A stretch of 64,000 nt of DNA from Thiopseudomonas denitrificans (GCF_002866065.1 NZ_LNJZ01000002.1:1-64000); one strand, 5' to 3'; counted from the first letter of the stretch, positions 54,536 through 64,000 are shown. Numbers and translations: made by a program. Notes: generated from the letters alone by a model not told the origin.

Positions 54536-57500
54536 ATGAAGTTTAACCTGTCGGCCTGGGCGTTGAGCAACCGCCCGCTGGTGCTGTTCATCATGCTGGT
54601 GGTGATGCTGGCCGGGACGCTGTCCTACGGCAAACTGGGCCAGAGCGAGGACCCGCCCTTCACCTTCAAGGCGATGGTGATTGACACCCGCTGGCCCGGT
54701 GCAACTGCGCAGGAGGTGTCGCGCCAGGTCACCGAGCGTATCGAGAAAAAACTGATGGAAACCGGGGAGTACGAAAAAATTACCTCGTTTTCCCGCCCGG
54801 GCCAGTCGCAGGTGATCTTTGCCGCGCGTGACAGCATGCGCTCGAAGGACATTCCCGAGCTCTGGTACCAGATCCGCAAGAAAATCGCTGACATCCGCCA
54901 CACCCTGCCACGGGAAGTGCAGGGGCCGTTTTTCAATGACGAATTCGGTACCACCTTTGGCAATATCTATGCGCTGACCGGTACTGGCTATGACTATGCC
55001 GTGCTCAAGGACTATGCCGAGCGTTTGCAGCTGCAGCTGCAACGGATCAGGGATGTGGGCAAGGTCGAGTTGGTCGGCCTGCAGGATGAAAAAATCTGGA
55101 TCGAGATTGCCAATGCCCGGCTGGCCAGCCTGGGCGTGTCGCTGCCCCAGGTACAGCAGGCGCTGGATGCGCAAAACGCCGTGAGCAGCACCGGTTTTTA
55201 TGAAACGGCCAGCGACCGCATCCAGCTGCGTGTCAGCGGACGTTTCGAGTCGGTCGAGGAGATCCGCGAGTTTCCGGTCAGGATTGGCGAGCGTACCCTG
55301 CGCCTGGGTGATGTGGCGGATGTCCATCGCGGCTTCAATGATCCGGCGGCACCGGGCATGCGCTTTATGGGCCAGGATGCACTGGGTATTGCCGTATCCA
55401 TGAAAGCCGGCGGCGACATTCTAATGCTGGGCCGCACGCTTGAAACCGCACTGGCTGACATGCAGAACGAGCTGCCGCTGGGCATGGAGCTGCACAAGGT
55501 GTCCGACCAGCCGGCGGCAGTAAAGGAGGGGGTGGGCGAGTTTGTCCGCGTGCTGATCGAGGCGCTGGTGATCGTGCTGCTGGTGAGCTTTTTCTCGCTG
55601 GGTTTGCGCACCGGACTGGTGGTGGCGTTTTCCATTCCGCTGGTGCTGGCACTGACCTTTGCCCTGATGCATTACTTCGGCATCGGGTTGCACCGTATCT
55701 CGCTGGGCGCACTGGTGCTGGCGCTGGCGCTGATGGTGGACGACGCCATCATTGCGGTGGAGATGATGGCGATCAAAATGGAACAGGGCTGGAACCGTCT
55801 GCGCGCGGCCAGCTTCGCCTGGACCAGTACGGCATTTCCGATGCTGACCGGCACCCTGATCACCACCGCCGGTTTTTTGCCGATCGCCACGGCCCAGTCC
55901 AGTGTCGGCGAATACACCCGTTCGATTTTCGAGGTGGTGGCGATTTCACTGGTGGTTTCTTGGTTTGCTGCCGTGTTGTTCGTGCCCTATCTGGGCGACA
56001 AGCTGCTGCCTGATCTGGGGCGCATCATGGCGGAAAAGCACGGCAGTACCAAGGGCGAACACGACCCTTATGCCACACCCTTCTATCAGCGCGTGCGTGC
56101 GGTGATTACCTGGTGCGTCAGTCATCGCTGGATAGTCATTGTGCTGACGGTGGCGGCCTTTGTCGTGTCGATTGCCGGATTCAGCCTGGTGCCCAAGCAG
56201 TTCTTTCCGGATTCCAACCGGCCCGAGCTGCTGATTGACCTGAAGTTGCCGGAAGGCAGCTCGCTGCAGGCGACCCGGCAGCAGGTTGAACGGCTGGAGG
56301 CCGAACTGGCCAGACAGGACGGGCTGGTCAACTATGTGGCCTATGTCGGTACCGGCTCGCCGCGCTTCTATCTGCCACTGGACCAGCAGTTGCCGGCCAC
56401 CAGTTTTGCCCAGTTCGTGCTGCTGACTGAAGACCTGGAGGCCCGTGAGGCCGTGCGCAGCCGGCTGATCGCGCTGCTGCATACAGACTATTCCAGCCTG
56501 CGCGGGCGGGTGGTGCGTCTGGAAAACGGTCCGCCGGTGGGCTATCCGGTGCAGTTTCGCGTCTCTGGCGAGCATATTGACGTGGTGCGCCGGCATGCCC
56601 GCGAGGTGGCGGCGGTGATGCGTGAAAACCCGCATCTGAGCAATGTGCATCTGGACTGGGAGGAGCCGAGCAAGGTGGTGCGGCTCAATATCGACCAGGA
56701 CCGTGCCCGCGCACTGGGTGTCAGCAGTGCCGAGGCCGCCCGCTTTCTGCAGGGGGCGCTGTCGGGTACGCCGGTCAGTCATTATCGTGAAGACAACGAG
56801 TTGATCGAGATTCTGTTGCGTGGCTCGGCGGACGACCGCGAGCAACTGGGCAATCTGGCGCAGCTGTCGATTCCGACCACCCTGGGTACCCATATCCCGC
56901 TGTCGCAGGTGGCCGAACTGGAGTACGGCTTTGAGGAAGGCATCATCTGGCACCGCGACCGCCTGCCCACCATTACCGTGCGTGCCGATGTCTATGGCGG
57001 GCAGCAGGCTGTGGACCTGACGGCGCAGATACTGCCGCAACTGGAGCCAGTGCGGGCCAGCCTGCCGGCCGGCTACCTGCTAGAGGTGGGCGGCACGGTG
57101 GAAGACTCCCAGCGCGGCAGCAAGTCGGTGGCCGCCGGCATGCCGCTGTTCTTGCTGGTGGTGATGACCCTGCTGATGATCCAGCTGCGCAGTTTCTCGC
57201 GCATGTTCATGGTGCTGCTGACCGCGCCGCTGGGCATGATCGGTGTGACGCTGTTTCTGCTGTTGTTCGGCAAACCGTTCGGGTTTGTCGCCATGCTGGG
57301 CACCATTGCCCTGTCGGGCATGATCATGCGCAACTCGGTGATTCTGGTGGACCAGATCGAAACCGACATCGCTGCCGGCCATACACAATGGCAGGCGATC
57401 ATCGACGCCACGGTACGGCGTTTCCGGCCGATCGTGCTGACTGCCATGGCGGCGGTGCTGGCGATGATTCCGCTGTCGCGCAGCGTGTTCTTCGGCCCGA

Positions 57501-57598
57501 TGGCGGTGGCCATCATGGGCGGGCTGGTGGTGGCCACGGCGCTGACCCTGCTGTTCTTGCCGGCGCTCTATGCCGCCTGGTTCCGCGTCAAGGAGTAG
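54536..57598 (+). CDS. RND efflux transporter permease (HAE-1-like)
   Basis: Proton-driven tripartite pump subunit of 1020 residues with the twofold repeated 12-TM plan and two large periplasmic loops. The proton-relay aspartates lie in ALALMVDDAIIAVEM (about residue 400). It resembles the shorter HAE-1 pumps (TriC/MexQ-like, from memory). The stop codon TAG lies inside a GTAGG hairpin repeat that begins at 57595, so a repeat provides the last bases of this gene. Confidence 0.93.
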   Translation: MKFNLSAWALSNRPLVLFIMLVVMLAGTLSYGKLGQSEDPPFTFKAMVIDTRWPGATAQEVSRQVTERIEKKLMETGEYEKITSFSRPGQSQVIFAARDSMRSKDIPELWYQIRKKIADIRHTLPREVQGPFFNDEFGTTFGNIYALTGTGYDYAVLKDYAERLQLQLQRIRDVGKVELVGLQDEKIWIEIANARLASLGVSLPQVQQALDAQNAVSSTGFYETASDRIQLRVSGRFESVEEIREFPVRIGERTLRLGDVADVHRGFNDPAAPGMRFMGQDALGIAVSMKAGGDILMLGRTLETALADMQNELPLGMELHKVSDQPAAVKEGVGEFVRVLIEALVIVLLVSFFSLGLRTGLVVAFSIPLVLALTFALMHYFGIGLHRISLGALVLALALMVDDAIIAVEMMAIKMEQGWNRLRAASFAWTSTAFPMLTGTLITTAGFLPIATAQSSVGEYTRSIFEVVAISLVVSWFAAVLFVPYLGDKLLPDLGRIMAEKHGSTKGEHDPYATPFYQRVRAVITWCVSHRWIVIVLTVAAFVVSIAGFSLVPKQFFPDSNRPELLIDLKLPEGSSLQATRQQVERLEAELARQDGLVNYVAYVGTGSPRFYLPLDQQLPATSFAQFVLLTEDLEAREAVRSRLIALLHTDYSSLRGRVVRLENGPPVGYPVQFRVSGEHIDVVRRHAREVAAVMRENPHLSNVHLDWEEPSKVVRLNIDQDRARALGVSSAEAARFLQGALSGTPVSHYREDNELIEILLRGSADDREQLGNLAQLSIPTTLGTHIPLSQVAELEYGFEEGIIWHRDRLPTITVRADVYGGQQAVDLTAQILPQLEPVRASLPAGYLLEVGGTVEDSQRGSKSVAAGMPLFLLVVMTLLMIQLRSFSRMFMVLLTAPLGMIGVTLFLLLFGKPFGFVAMLGTIALSGMIMRNSVILVDQIETDIAAGHTQWQAIIDATVRRFRPIVLTAMAAVLAMIPLSRSVFFGPMAVAIMGGLVVATALTLLFLPALYAAWFRVKE

Positions 57599-57858
57599 GT
57601 GCGAATTCATTCGCACACGCACCCCTGCCGCCCGGCGCTGCCTGGCTTTGTCCGGATAAATCCGGACCTACAGTTGGCCAGTCCCCTGTAGGTGCGAATT
57701 CATTCGCACACGCACCCCTGCCGCCCGTCGCTGTCTGGCCTTGTCCGGATAAATCCGGACCTACAGCTGGCCAGTCTCCTGTAGGTGCGAATTTATTCGC
57801 ACACGCACCCCTGCCGCCCGGCGCTGCCTGGCCCTGTCCGGATAAATCCGGACCTACA
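57595..57858. repeat. Three 93-bp tandem units with paired hairpins
   Basis: Each unit has a plus-oriented GTGCGAA hairpin (57595, 57688, 57781) and a minus-oriented GTCCGGA hairpin (57649, 57742, 57835) separated by a C-rich linker; the period is exactly 93 bp. The array starts in the RND stop codon and fills the 330-bp gap to waaF. Frames on both strands through it are artefacts of the repetition. Confidence 0.95.
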
Positions 57859-57928
57859 GTTGGCCAGTGTCCGGTCAAGCTGGTGTAAGATAAGCAAATT
57901 TGCCGTAGCGACAGGTACTCTGGAAACG

Positions 57929-58972
57929 ATGAATATTCTGGTGGTGGGCCCCAGCTGGGTGGGTGACATGGTGATGGCGCAAACCCTGTTTATCTGCCTG
58001 AAACAGCAGCATCCCGGCTGCAATATTGACGTGCTGGCGCCGGACTGGAGCCGGCCGCTGCTCGAGCGTATGCCCGAAGTACGCCAGGCGCTGGGCTTTC
58101 CGCTGGGTCATGGTGTGTTTGACCTGACGACCCGCCGCACCATTGGCAAGCAGCTCAAGGGCCAGTACGACCAGGCCATCCTGTTGCCCAACTCGCTTAA
58201 ATCTGCGCTGACGCCATTTTTTGCCCGTATCCCCAAGCGTACTGGCTGGAAGGGCGAGATGCGCTATGGTCTGCTCAATGATTTGCGCATCCTCGACAAA
58301 GAGCGCTACCCGCTGATGATCGAGCGTTTCATGGCGCTGGCCTACGAGGCGGATGCCGAGCTGCCGACACCCTATCCGCGCCCCAATCTTGTTGTGGAAG
58401 ACGACAGCCGTGCTGCCGCCCTTGCAGCATTTGGTTTGAGCACCGCTCAGCCGGTGCTGGCGCTGTGTCCTGGTGCCGAATTTGGCGAGGCCAAACGCTG
58501 GCCGGCGGCCCACTACGCGGTGGTGGCCGATCACATGGTACGCCAGGGTTGGCAGGTGTGGATTTTCGGCTCGGCCAAGGACCGCCCCGGTGGTGAGGAA
58601 ATCCGTGATGCGCTGATCCCCGGTTTGCGTGAGGAGGTTACCAACCTGGCTGGGGAAACTTCCATGGCCCAGGCCATCGACCTGATGTCGTGTGCCACGG
58701 CTGCCGTCAGTAACGACTCCGGCCTGATGCATGTGGCGGCGGCACTGGCGGTGCCGCTGGTGGCGGTATACGGCTCGACTTCGCCCGAGTTCACCCCGCC
58801 GCTGGCCGAGCAGGTGGCCATTGTGCGTACCGGCATCGAGTGTAGCCCCTGCTTCGACCGCACCTGTCGCTTTGGTCATTATGACTGCCTGCGCCTGCTC
58901 AAGCCGCAGCTGGTAGTGGACGCGCTGGAGCAGCTGGTCGGCGTGCCGGTTGTCTTGCAGGAGCAAGACTGA
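57929..58972 (+). CDS. waaF: ADP-heptose:LPS heptosyltransferase II
   Basis: Adds the second heptose to the LPS inner core. The 347-residue GT9 protein starts MNILVVGPSWVGDMVMAQTL and contains LCPGAEFGEAKRWP, ATAAVSNDSGLMHVAAAL and YGSTSPEFTPPL, all typical of WaaF. ATG at 57929 is used; the longer frame comes from the repeats. The stop is followed directly by the waaC ATG. Confidence 0.95.
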   Translation: MNILVVGPSWVGDMVMAQTLFICLKQQHPGCNIDVLAPDWSRPLLERMPEVRQALGFPLGHGVFDLTTRRTIGKQLKGQYDQAILLPNSLKSALTPFFARIPKRTGWKGEMRYGLLNDLRILDKERYPLMIERFMALAYEADAELPTPYPRPNLVVEDDSRAAALAAFGLSTAQPVLALCPGAEFGEAKRWPAAHYAVVADHMVRQGWQVWIFGSAKDRPGGEEIRDALIPGLREEVTNLAGETSMAQAIDLMSCATAAVSNDSGLMHVAAALAVPLVAVYGSTSPEFTPPLAEQVAIVRTGIECSPCFDRTCRFGHYDCLRLLKPQLVVDALEQLVGVPVVLQEQD

Positions 58973-59986
58973 ATGCGCGTCCTGCTGATCAAGACTTCGT
59001 CGATGGGTGACATCATCCATACCTTGCCGGCGCTGACCGATGCACAAAACGCCATGCCCGGCATCCGTTTCGACTGGGTGGTGGAAGAGGGCTTTGCCGA
59101 TATTCCGGCCTGGCATCCGGCGGTGGATCAGGTCATTCCGGTCGCCATTCGCCGCTGGCGCAAGCATCTCTGGCAGACCTGGCGCTCCGGCGAGTATCGC
59201 CGTTGCAAACAGCGATTGCGGGAAGGGCAGTATGACCTGGTGCTGGACGCGCAGGGCCTGACCAAAAGCGCCTGGCTGACCCGTGGCCTGCGGGCACCGG
59301 TGCACGGGCTGGACAAGCACAGCTCGCGTGACGGTTTTTCGCAGCGTTTTTACGATCACTGCCATGCCGTGAGCTGGGACCTGCATGCGGTCGAACGGTT
59401 GCGCACATTGTTTGCCAGCGTACTGGGCTATGAAAAGCCGGCCGGCACAGGTGATTACGGGCTGGACCGTGCGGCGCTGGCCGCCAGGCTGGATAATCCA
59501 CCGGCACAACCATGGCTGATGTTCCTGCATGGCACCACTTGGCCCAGCAAGCATTGGCCGGAGCACAACTGGCGGGCACTGGCCGAACATTACAGTGCCG
59601 CCGGCCAGCTTGTCCGCCTGCCCTGGGGCAGTGCCGAAGAACAGGCGCGGGCGTTGCGCATTGCCGAGGGTCTGCCCGGTGTCGAGGTGCTGCCGAAATT
59701 GCGGATAACCGAGGTCGCCTGCTGGCTGGCCGGAGCCCGTGCCTGCGTGGCGGTGGATACCGGTCTGGGTCATCTGGCGGCAGCGCTGGATACCCCCTGT
59801 GTGTCACTGTATGGCCCGACCCTGCCGCGCAAGGTGGGTGCCTATGGTCGTGGTCAGGTTCATCTGTGCGCCAGTGGCCCCCATGCGGGCAAGGGTGACA
59901 AGCACCAACCCTGTTTTGACAGCCTGGGCGTGCAGCCGGTGATTGCCGCGCTGGACGGGCTGTTGACCGATACTGCGGCGGAGTAA
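58973..59986 (+). CDS. waaC: ADP-heptose:LPS heptosyltransferase I
   Basis: Adds the first heptose to Kdo of the LPS inner core. The 337-residue GT9 protein starts MRVLLIKTSSMGDIIHTLPALTDA, with FLHGTTWPSKHWPEHNW and VAVDTGLGHLAAALDTPCVSLYG typical of WaaC. It begins at the base after the waaF stop and ends 3 bp before waaG. Confidence 0.95.
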   Translation: MRVLLIKTSSMGDIIHTLPALTDAQNAMPGIRFDWVVEEGFADIPAWHPAVDQVIPVAIRRWRKHLWQTWRSGEYRRCKQRLREGQYDLVLDAQGLTKSAWLTRGLRAPVHGLDKHSSRDGFSQRFYDHCHAVSWDLHAVERLRTLFASVLGYEKPAGTGDYGLDRAALAARLDNPPAQPWLMFLHGTTWPSKHWPEHNWRALAEHYSAAGQLVRLPWGSAEEQARALRIAEGLPGVEVLPKLRITEVACWLAGARACVAVDTGLGHLAAALDTPCVSLYGPTLPRKVGAYGRGQVHLCASGPHAGKGDKHQPCFDSLGVQPVIAALDGLLTDTAAE

Positions 59987-59989
59987 CGC

Positions 59990-61102
59990 ATGCAACTGGC
60001 TTTTGTTCTGTACAAGTATTTTCCGTTTGGCGGCCTGCAGCGGGATTTTTTACGCATCGCGCTGGAATGCCGGCGGCGGGGGCACCGTATTCGCGTGTAT
60101 ACCCTGAGCTGGCAGGGCGAGATTCCGGACGGCTTTGATGTGCGCATCGCGCCGGTCAGGGCGCTGTTCAATCACCACAAGTACATCCGCTTTCAGCGGT
60201 GGTGGCAGGACGATGTGCGGCAGCATCCGGTTAGCCGGGTAGTGGGTTTCAACAAGATGCCGGGGCTGGACGTCTACTATGCTGCAGATGCCTGCTACGA
60301 GGACAAGGCGCAGTCGCAGCGTTCGGCGCTGACGCGCATGAGCGGTCGTTACCGGCATTTTGCCGCTTATGAAAAAGCTGTATTTGCACCGGAGTCCAGC
60401 ACCCGGATCCTGATGATTTCCGCCTTGCAGCAGCCGATATTCCAGCGTCACTACGGCACGCCGGCAGAGCGTTTCCACTTGCTGCCGCCGGGCATCAGCC
60501 GTGACCGCAAGGCTCCGGCCAATGCGGCGGAAGTTCGCGCCATCTTCCGGCGCGAATTCAAGCTGGCTGATGATGAGCTGCTGGTGTTGCAGATCGGTTC
60601 GGGCTTCAAGACCAAGGGGCTGGACCGCAGCCTGAAAGCGGTGGCCAGCCTGCCGGGAAACCTGCGCAACCGGGTGCGCATGCTGGTCATCGGGCAGGAT
60701 GATCCCAAGCCTTTTCTGGTGCAGATCAAGGCGCTGGGGCTGGGCAAGCAGGTTGAAATACTCAAGGGGCGTGACGATATCCCGCGCTTTTTGCTGGGTG
60801 CCGATGTGCTGATCCATCCGGCCTACAACGAAAACACCGGCACTGTGTTGCTGGAGGCGCTGGTAGCCGGCCTGCCGGTACTGGTCACCGATATCTGTGG
60901 CTATGCTCATTACATTGGTGACGCCGAAGCTGGCCTGGTGCTGGAAAGCCCGTTCGAACAGAAAGCGCTGAATCACGCCCTGGCCGGCATGTTGCAGAAT
61001 CCGCAACAGCGTGTACTCTGGTCACAAAATGCCCTGCATTATGCGCGGGATGCCGACCTGTATTCGATGCCCGAGCGGGCGGCCGACATCATTCTGCAAT
61101 AA
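59990..61102 (+). CDS. waaG: LPS core glucosyltransferase I WaaG
   Basis: GT4 glycosyltransferase adding the first hexose to heptose II. The 370-residue protein starts [21 protein letters not shown] and has [18 protein letters not shown], the PPGISRDRK donor region and the [22 protein letters not shown] motif. In Pseudomonas the kinase gene waaP normally follows; here dxs follows after a hairpin. Confidence 0.95.
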   Translation: MQLAFVLYKYFPFGGLQRDFLRIALECRRRGHRIRVYTLSWQGEIPDGFDVRIAPVRALFNHHKYIRFQRWWQDDVRQHPVSRVVGFNKMPGLDVYYAADACYEDKAQSQRSALTRMSGRYRHFAAYEKAVFAPESSTRILMISALQQPIFQRHYGTPAERFHLLPPGISRDRKAPANAAEVRAIFRREFKLADDELLVLQIGSGFKTKGLDRSLKAVASLPGNLRNRVRMLVIGQDDPKPFLVQIKALGLGKQVEILKGRDDIPRFLLGADVLIHPAYNENTGTVLLEALVAGLPVLVTDICGYAHYIGDAEAGLVLESPFEQKALNHALAGMLQNPQQRVLWSQNALHYARDADLYSMPERAADIILQ

Positions 61103-61107
61103 CCGCC

Positions 61108-61149
61108 GGGACGACCGCTGCGCCGCCTGCTGGCGCCGGCAGTCGTCCC
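61108..61149 (+). terminator. Hairpin after waaG
   Basis: A GC-rich stem (GGGACGAC with GTCGTCCC, continuing inward) begins 5 bp after the waaG stop. There is no T run, so termination may be Rho-assisted or partial before dxs. Confidence 0.5.
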
Positions 61150-61217
61150 AACATTTGGTGCAAAATTCAGGTAAACTTGCCTGCTTGTCATTTCTGCCAC
61201 TCCCGATATCCGCCGCC

Positions 61218-63089
61218 ATGCCCAAGATCTACGAAGAAATTCCCGTTGAACGTCCGGAAACCCCCCTGCTTGACCGGGTTGATACCCCGGACCAGCTGCG
61301 CGGGCTGGCGGAGAAGGATTTACGGGCACTGGCGGACGAGCTGCGTCACTATCTGCTGTGGAGCGTGGGACGTACCGGTGGCCATTTTGCCGCCGGACTC
61401 GGCGTGATCGAGCTGACTGTTGCTCTGCATTATGTATTCGAAACGCCGGTTGACCGGCTGGTGTGGGATGTCGGCCATCAGGCCTATCCGCACAAGATCC
61501 TGACCGGCCGCCGCGACCGCATGCTCAGCATGCGCCAGAAGGGCGGCCTTAGCGCTTTCCCCAAACGCGATGAAAGCGAGTACGACTGCTTTGGTGTCGG
61601 CCATTCCAGCACCTCGATCAGTGCCGCGCTGGGCATGGCGATTGCCGCCCGTGCCGCTGGTGACGCGCGCAAGCACGTGGCCATTATCGGCGATGGCGCA
61701 ATGACCGCAGGCATGGCCTTCGAGGCCTTGAACCATGCGCCGGACACCGGTGCCGACATGCTGGTGATCCTCAATGACAACGACATGTCGATCTCCAATA
61801 ATGTCGGCGGCCTGTCGCAGCATCTGGCCAAGCTGATGAGCGGCCGTACCTATACCAGCATGCGCGAGGGTAGCAAGCGCATCCTGTCGCTGGTGCCGGG
61901 TGCCTGGGAGCTGGCACGCAAGACCGAGGAACATGCCAAGAACATGATTTCCCCCAGCATCCTGTTCGAAGAGCTGGGCTGGAACTACATCGGGCCGATT
62001 GACGGCCACGACCTGCCAATGCTGATCGCCACCCTGCGCAACATGAGCACATTGAAGGGCCCGCAGTTTCTGCACGTGATCACCAAGAAGGGCAAGGGGC
62101 TGGCGCCGGCACAGGAGTCGCCGATTGCCTATCACGCCATCAACGCGCACGACCACGTCAAGGACAAGGCACCGCGTTACTCGCATATTTTTGGCCGCTG
62201 GCTGTGCGACATGGCGGCTGCCGACCCGCGTCTCTTCGGCATCACGCCGGCGATGAAGGAAGGCTCCGACCTGATCGCCTTCAGCGAGCAATATCCCGAG
62301 CGCTACTTCGACGTGGCCATTGCCGAACAGCATGCGGTCACCCTGGCCGCCGGCATGGCCTGTGAAGGCGGCAAGCCGGTGGTAGCGATCTATTCCACCT
62401 TCTTGCAGCGTGCCTATGACCAGCTGATCCACGATGTGGCGCTGCAGAACCTGGACGTGCTGTTTGCCATCGACCGCGCCGGTCTGGTCGGCGAGGATGG
62501 TGCGACTCACGCCGGCAGCTTCGACCTGTCCTACATGCGCTGCATCCCCAACATGGTGATCATGACGCCCAGTGACGAAAACGAGCTGCGTCTGCTGCTG
62601 AATACCGGTTACCACTACCGGGGTCCGGCAGCAGTGCGCTATCCGCGTGGTACCGGGCCGAATGTGGCGGTTAGCGAAACACTGGAAGGCGTCGAAATCG
62701 GCAAGGGTGTTGTGCGCCGCGAAGGCGAGCAGGTTGCCCTGCTGGTATTCGGCACCCAGCTGACCAATGCCCTGCAGGCAGCCGAGGCACTGAATGCCAC
62801 CGTAGCCGACATGCGTTTCGTCAAACCGCTGGATGAAGAGCTGGTCCTGCGGCTGGCGCAAAGCCACAGCCTGCTGGTGACCGTCGAGGAAAACGCTGTT
62901 CAGGGCGGGGCAGGCAGTGCAGTGACCGAACTTCTGCATGAATGGGGTATTGTTTTGCCAGTCCTGCAACTGGGACTGCCGGATACCTACATCGACCACG
63001 GTGACCAGACGCAGATGCTGGCGGATTGTGGTTTGAGTGTTGATGGTATTGCCACGGCTGTGGCGGAGCGCTTGCAGAATTTGAGTTAA
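61218..63089 (+). CDS. dxs: 1-deoxy-D-xylulose-5-phosphate synthase
   Basis: First enzyme of the MEP isoprenoid pathway, joining pyruvate and glyceraldehyde-3-phosphate with thiamine diphosphate. The 623-residue protein has the catalytic His in [12 protein letters not shown] (His55), the ThDP motif GDGAMTAG (158-165) with NDNDMSI (186-192), and the transketolase pyrimidine domain with [17 protein letters not shown] use ATG 61218 ([19 protein letters not shown]); no strong ribosome site is visible. Not in an ispA-xseB cluster here. Confidence 0.95.
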   Translation: MPKIYEEIPVERPETPLLDRVDTPDQLRGLAEKDLRALADELRHYLLWSVGRTGGHFAAGLGVIELTVALHYVFETPVDRLVWDVGHQAYPHKILTGRRDRMLSMRQKGGLSAFPKRDESEYDCFGVGHSSTSISAALGMAIAARAAGDARKHVAIIGDGAMTAGMAFEALNHAPDTGADMLVILNDNDMSISNNVGGLSQHLAKLMSGRTYTSMREGSKRILSLVPGAWELARKTEEHAKNMISPSILFEELGWNYIGPIDGHDLPMLIATLRNMSTLKGPQFLHVITKKGKGLAPAQESPIAYHAINAHDHVKDKAPRYSHIFGRWLCDMAAADPRLFGITPAMKEGSDLIAFSEQYPERYFDVAIAEQHAVTLAAGMACEGGKPVVAIYSTFLQRAYDQLIHDVALQNLDVLFAIDRAGLVGEDGATHAGSFDLSYMRCIPNMVIMTPSDENELRLLLNTGYHYRGPAAVRYPRGTGPNVAVSETLEGVEIGKGVVRREGEQVALLVFGTQLTNALQAAEALNATVADMRFVKPLDEELVLRLAQSHSLLVTVEENAVQGGAGSAVTELLHEWGIVLPVLQLGLPDTYIDHGDQTQMLADCGLSVDGIATAVAERLQNLS

Positions 63090-63124
63090 TTTTTTGCCTG
63101 CGGTGTGGGGTTTTTGCCTGTGTT

Positions 63125-63225
63125 GTGTGGGTCGTGGTCAAGGCACTTCGCAAAGCTCCGCTGCCACGGTCGCAAGCGCCCATGTCGCTAAACGTTTTGC
63201 TACGGCCTTGACCGCTCCCATACAC
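63125..63225 (-). repeat. Large inverted-repeat element D (TTAGCG-core family)
   Basis: A 101-bp element. Outer arms pair through GGTCAAGGC and its complement GCCTTGACC, plus GCAAA/TTTGC. On the minus strand the core reads TTTAGCGACATGGGCGCTTG then CGACCGTGGCAGCGGAGC. It shares the TTAGCG, TTG and GGCAGCG core parts with element E, but not the outer arms. Confidence 0.7.
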
Positions 63226-63386
63226 ATCGTGGCGGTTGAGAGGGGGTGGCCCGGCCATGCCGGGCTGCTGACGCGTGAACTGGCTGGTTTTTATTGCAGG
63301 TCTTCACGCTTGTCATCCTGCCGTATTTTCAATTATTGCTGGATTGCAGGTGTTTGAGCTGAACAGCTTTGACTGCAAGTTTTTAT

Positions 63387-63472
63387 ATTCGTCATCCTGC
63401 ACGCAGCGAAGCTGCAGGATCCACAACCTGCTAGATTCCGCGACTCCACTACGTTCCGCGCGGAATGACAGT
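63387..63472. repeat. Repeat bounded by GTCATCC and GGAATGAC
   Basis: A tract starting GTCATCCTGCACGCAGCGAA and ending TTCCGCGCGGAATGAC carries two internal palindromic halves (CTGCAGG-type and TTCCGCG-type). It resembles the widespread GTCATTCC-ended intergenic repeats. A further GTCATCCTG half lies at 63314. Confidence 0.5.
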
Positions 63473-63555
63473 CTTTTATAAATATTCCAACCAGACACGG
63501 CGACAGCAGTCCGGCGCAGCCGGACCATCATCCCTCCACCCGCACAAGGTTTAGT

Positions 63556-63650
63556 GGGTCGGGTGGTGTGTCATGCGAAGCATTAGCGCTCGTGCCGAAG
63601 CTTGCTTCGGTGCGGGCAGCGTCAGCTTTGCATGGCACACCGCCCGACCC
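63556..63650 (+). repeat. Large inverted-repeat element E (TTAGCG-core family)
   Basis: A 95-bp element: 26-nt outer arms (GGGTCGGGTGGTGTGTCATG pairing with CATGGCACACCGCCCGACCC, only G-T or C-A differences) enclose TTAGCG, a hairpin with CCGAAGC/GCTTCGG stem and GGCAGCG. It ends 24 bp from the cca stop, so it may also act as the 3' end of the leftward cca mRNA. The 584-bp tract 63090-63673 holds no gene besides these repeats. Confidence 0.8.
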
Positions 63651-63673
63651 GAAACACCACAGTGCAAAACCCC

Positions 63674-64000
63674 TTACCGATCACAATAAACTTTCAAAAC
63701 CCTCAAACGCTCCCGATACAAAGCCTCCCCCAGCTCCGCCCCCTTCAATCCCTTCTCAAGCAACGGCTGCACATCAACCTGACGAATACACCCGGCCGCA
63801 CCGCGCAAGTACTCTGCCTGTGGATAGTCACGCTCGGTAAAGCCCAGCCGCCCACGGGCATCCATTTCACAGGCATTGATGAAGTCTTCCAGACGGGCTG
63901 GCCGGCGCAGGCAGTCTAGCCGCAGCAGCAGCTTTAGCAGCGAAGACGGCCTCAGTTCCAGCGCACGATGGCTATGCAGGTGATATTCACCGACCAGCAA
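63674..64000 (-). CDS. cca: CCA-adding tRNA nucleotidyltransferase, C-terminus (partial)
   Basis: About 108 C-terminal residues of a leftward gene that enters from beyond the window. [36 protein letters not shown] and [10 protein letters not shown] match the C-terminal region of the bacterial multifunctional CCA protein, which repairs tRNA 3' ends. The start is outside the window. Confidence 0.85.
   Translation of the reverse strand: MLVGEYHLHSHRALELRPSSLLKLLLRLDCLRRPARLEDFINACEMDARGRLGFTERDYPQAEYLRGAAGCIRQVDVQPLLEKGLKGAELGEALYRERLRVLKVYCDR

Noticed and set aside
57588-57888. Long open frames on both strands rich in repeated CANEFAPT-like peptides
   Set aside because: They are translations of the 93-bp tandem hairpin units whose period is a multiple of three.
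1-64000. tRNA or rRNA genes
   Set aside because: Scanning intergenic tracts by eye gave no cloverleaf with a GTTCRA loop and CCA-type end, and no rRNA landmarks.

Overview
The window looks like a chromosomal segment of a denitrifying gammaproteobacterium of the Pseudomonas lineage, roughly 60% G+C by eye. The reasons are gene order and protein similarity recalled from memory: a nosR-nosZ-nosD-nosF-nosY-nosL cluster; a leftward ubiE-ubiJ-ubiB-hisI-hisE-tatA-tatB-tatC-rsmE block; and a leftward argS-SPOR-hslV-hslU block of Pseudomonas type. In Pseudomonas I recall pha (polyhydroxyalkanoate) genes between the DUF971 gene and ubiE; here those two genes are adjacent. No database search was possible, so the genus is inference.

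Layout. 0-6 kb: 3' end of nosR, then nosZDFYL (nitrous oxide reduction; NosL has an unusual His/acid-rich tail). 6-21 kb: leftward housekeeping blocks (rsmE, Tat translocase, histidine biosynthesis, ubiquinone biosynthesis, HslUV protease, SPOR protein, argS, RDD membrane protein, cold-shock protein, bamD). 20-29 kb: rightward rluD-pgeF, leftward ompW, then fbp, dtd, thiI, typA and a DsbA-like protein. 29.6-32 kb: a MesX/MesD-type folate-independent methionine synthase pair behind a MetR-like operator. 32-36.4 kb: a scarred accessory stretch with a secreted protein combining a cluster-less Rieske-like domain and ankyrin repeats, set between a dead fragment and the intact copy of an acyl-CoA synthetase 3' end, followed by a deleted aldehyde dehydrogenase. 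36.4-50.1 kb: a defence island: orphan antitoxin, half-size HsdS, HsdM, Fic, a shortened RhuM, full HsdS, full RhuM, HigB with a HigA-ImmA fusion, HsdR, an M48/YgjP-type metallopeptidase, a Phd/ParE module and toxin-antitoxin debris. 50-64 kb: a one-TM hypothetical protein, trmA, a purine permease, an RND efflux pair, LPS core genes waaF-waaC-waaG, dxs and the 3' end of cca.

Intergenic DNA is rich in structured repeats. One family is a 23-24 bp hairpin with a GTAGG flank, in 22 copies I could place, whose stems differ but keep pairing. Two further families of about 95-108 bp inverted-repeat elements have conserved cores inside outer arms that differ completely between copies yet stay self-complementary; they lie between hslV and hslU, between thiI and typA (two copies), and after dxs (two copies). 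I saw no rRNA, tRNA, CRISPR array, integrase or intact IS transposase.
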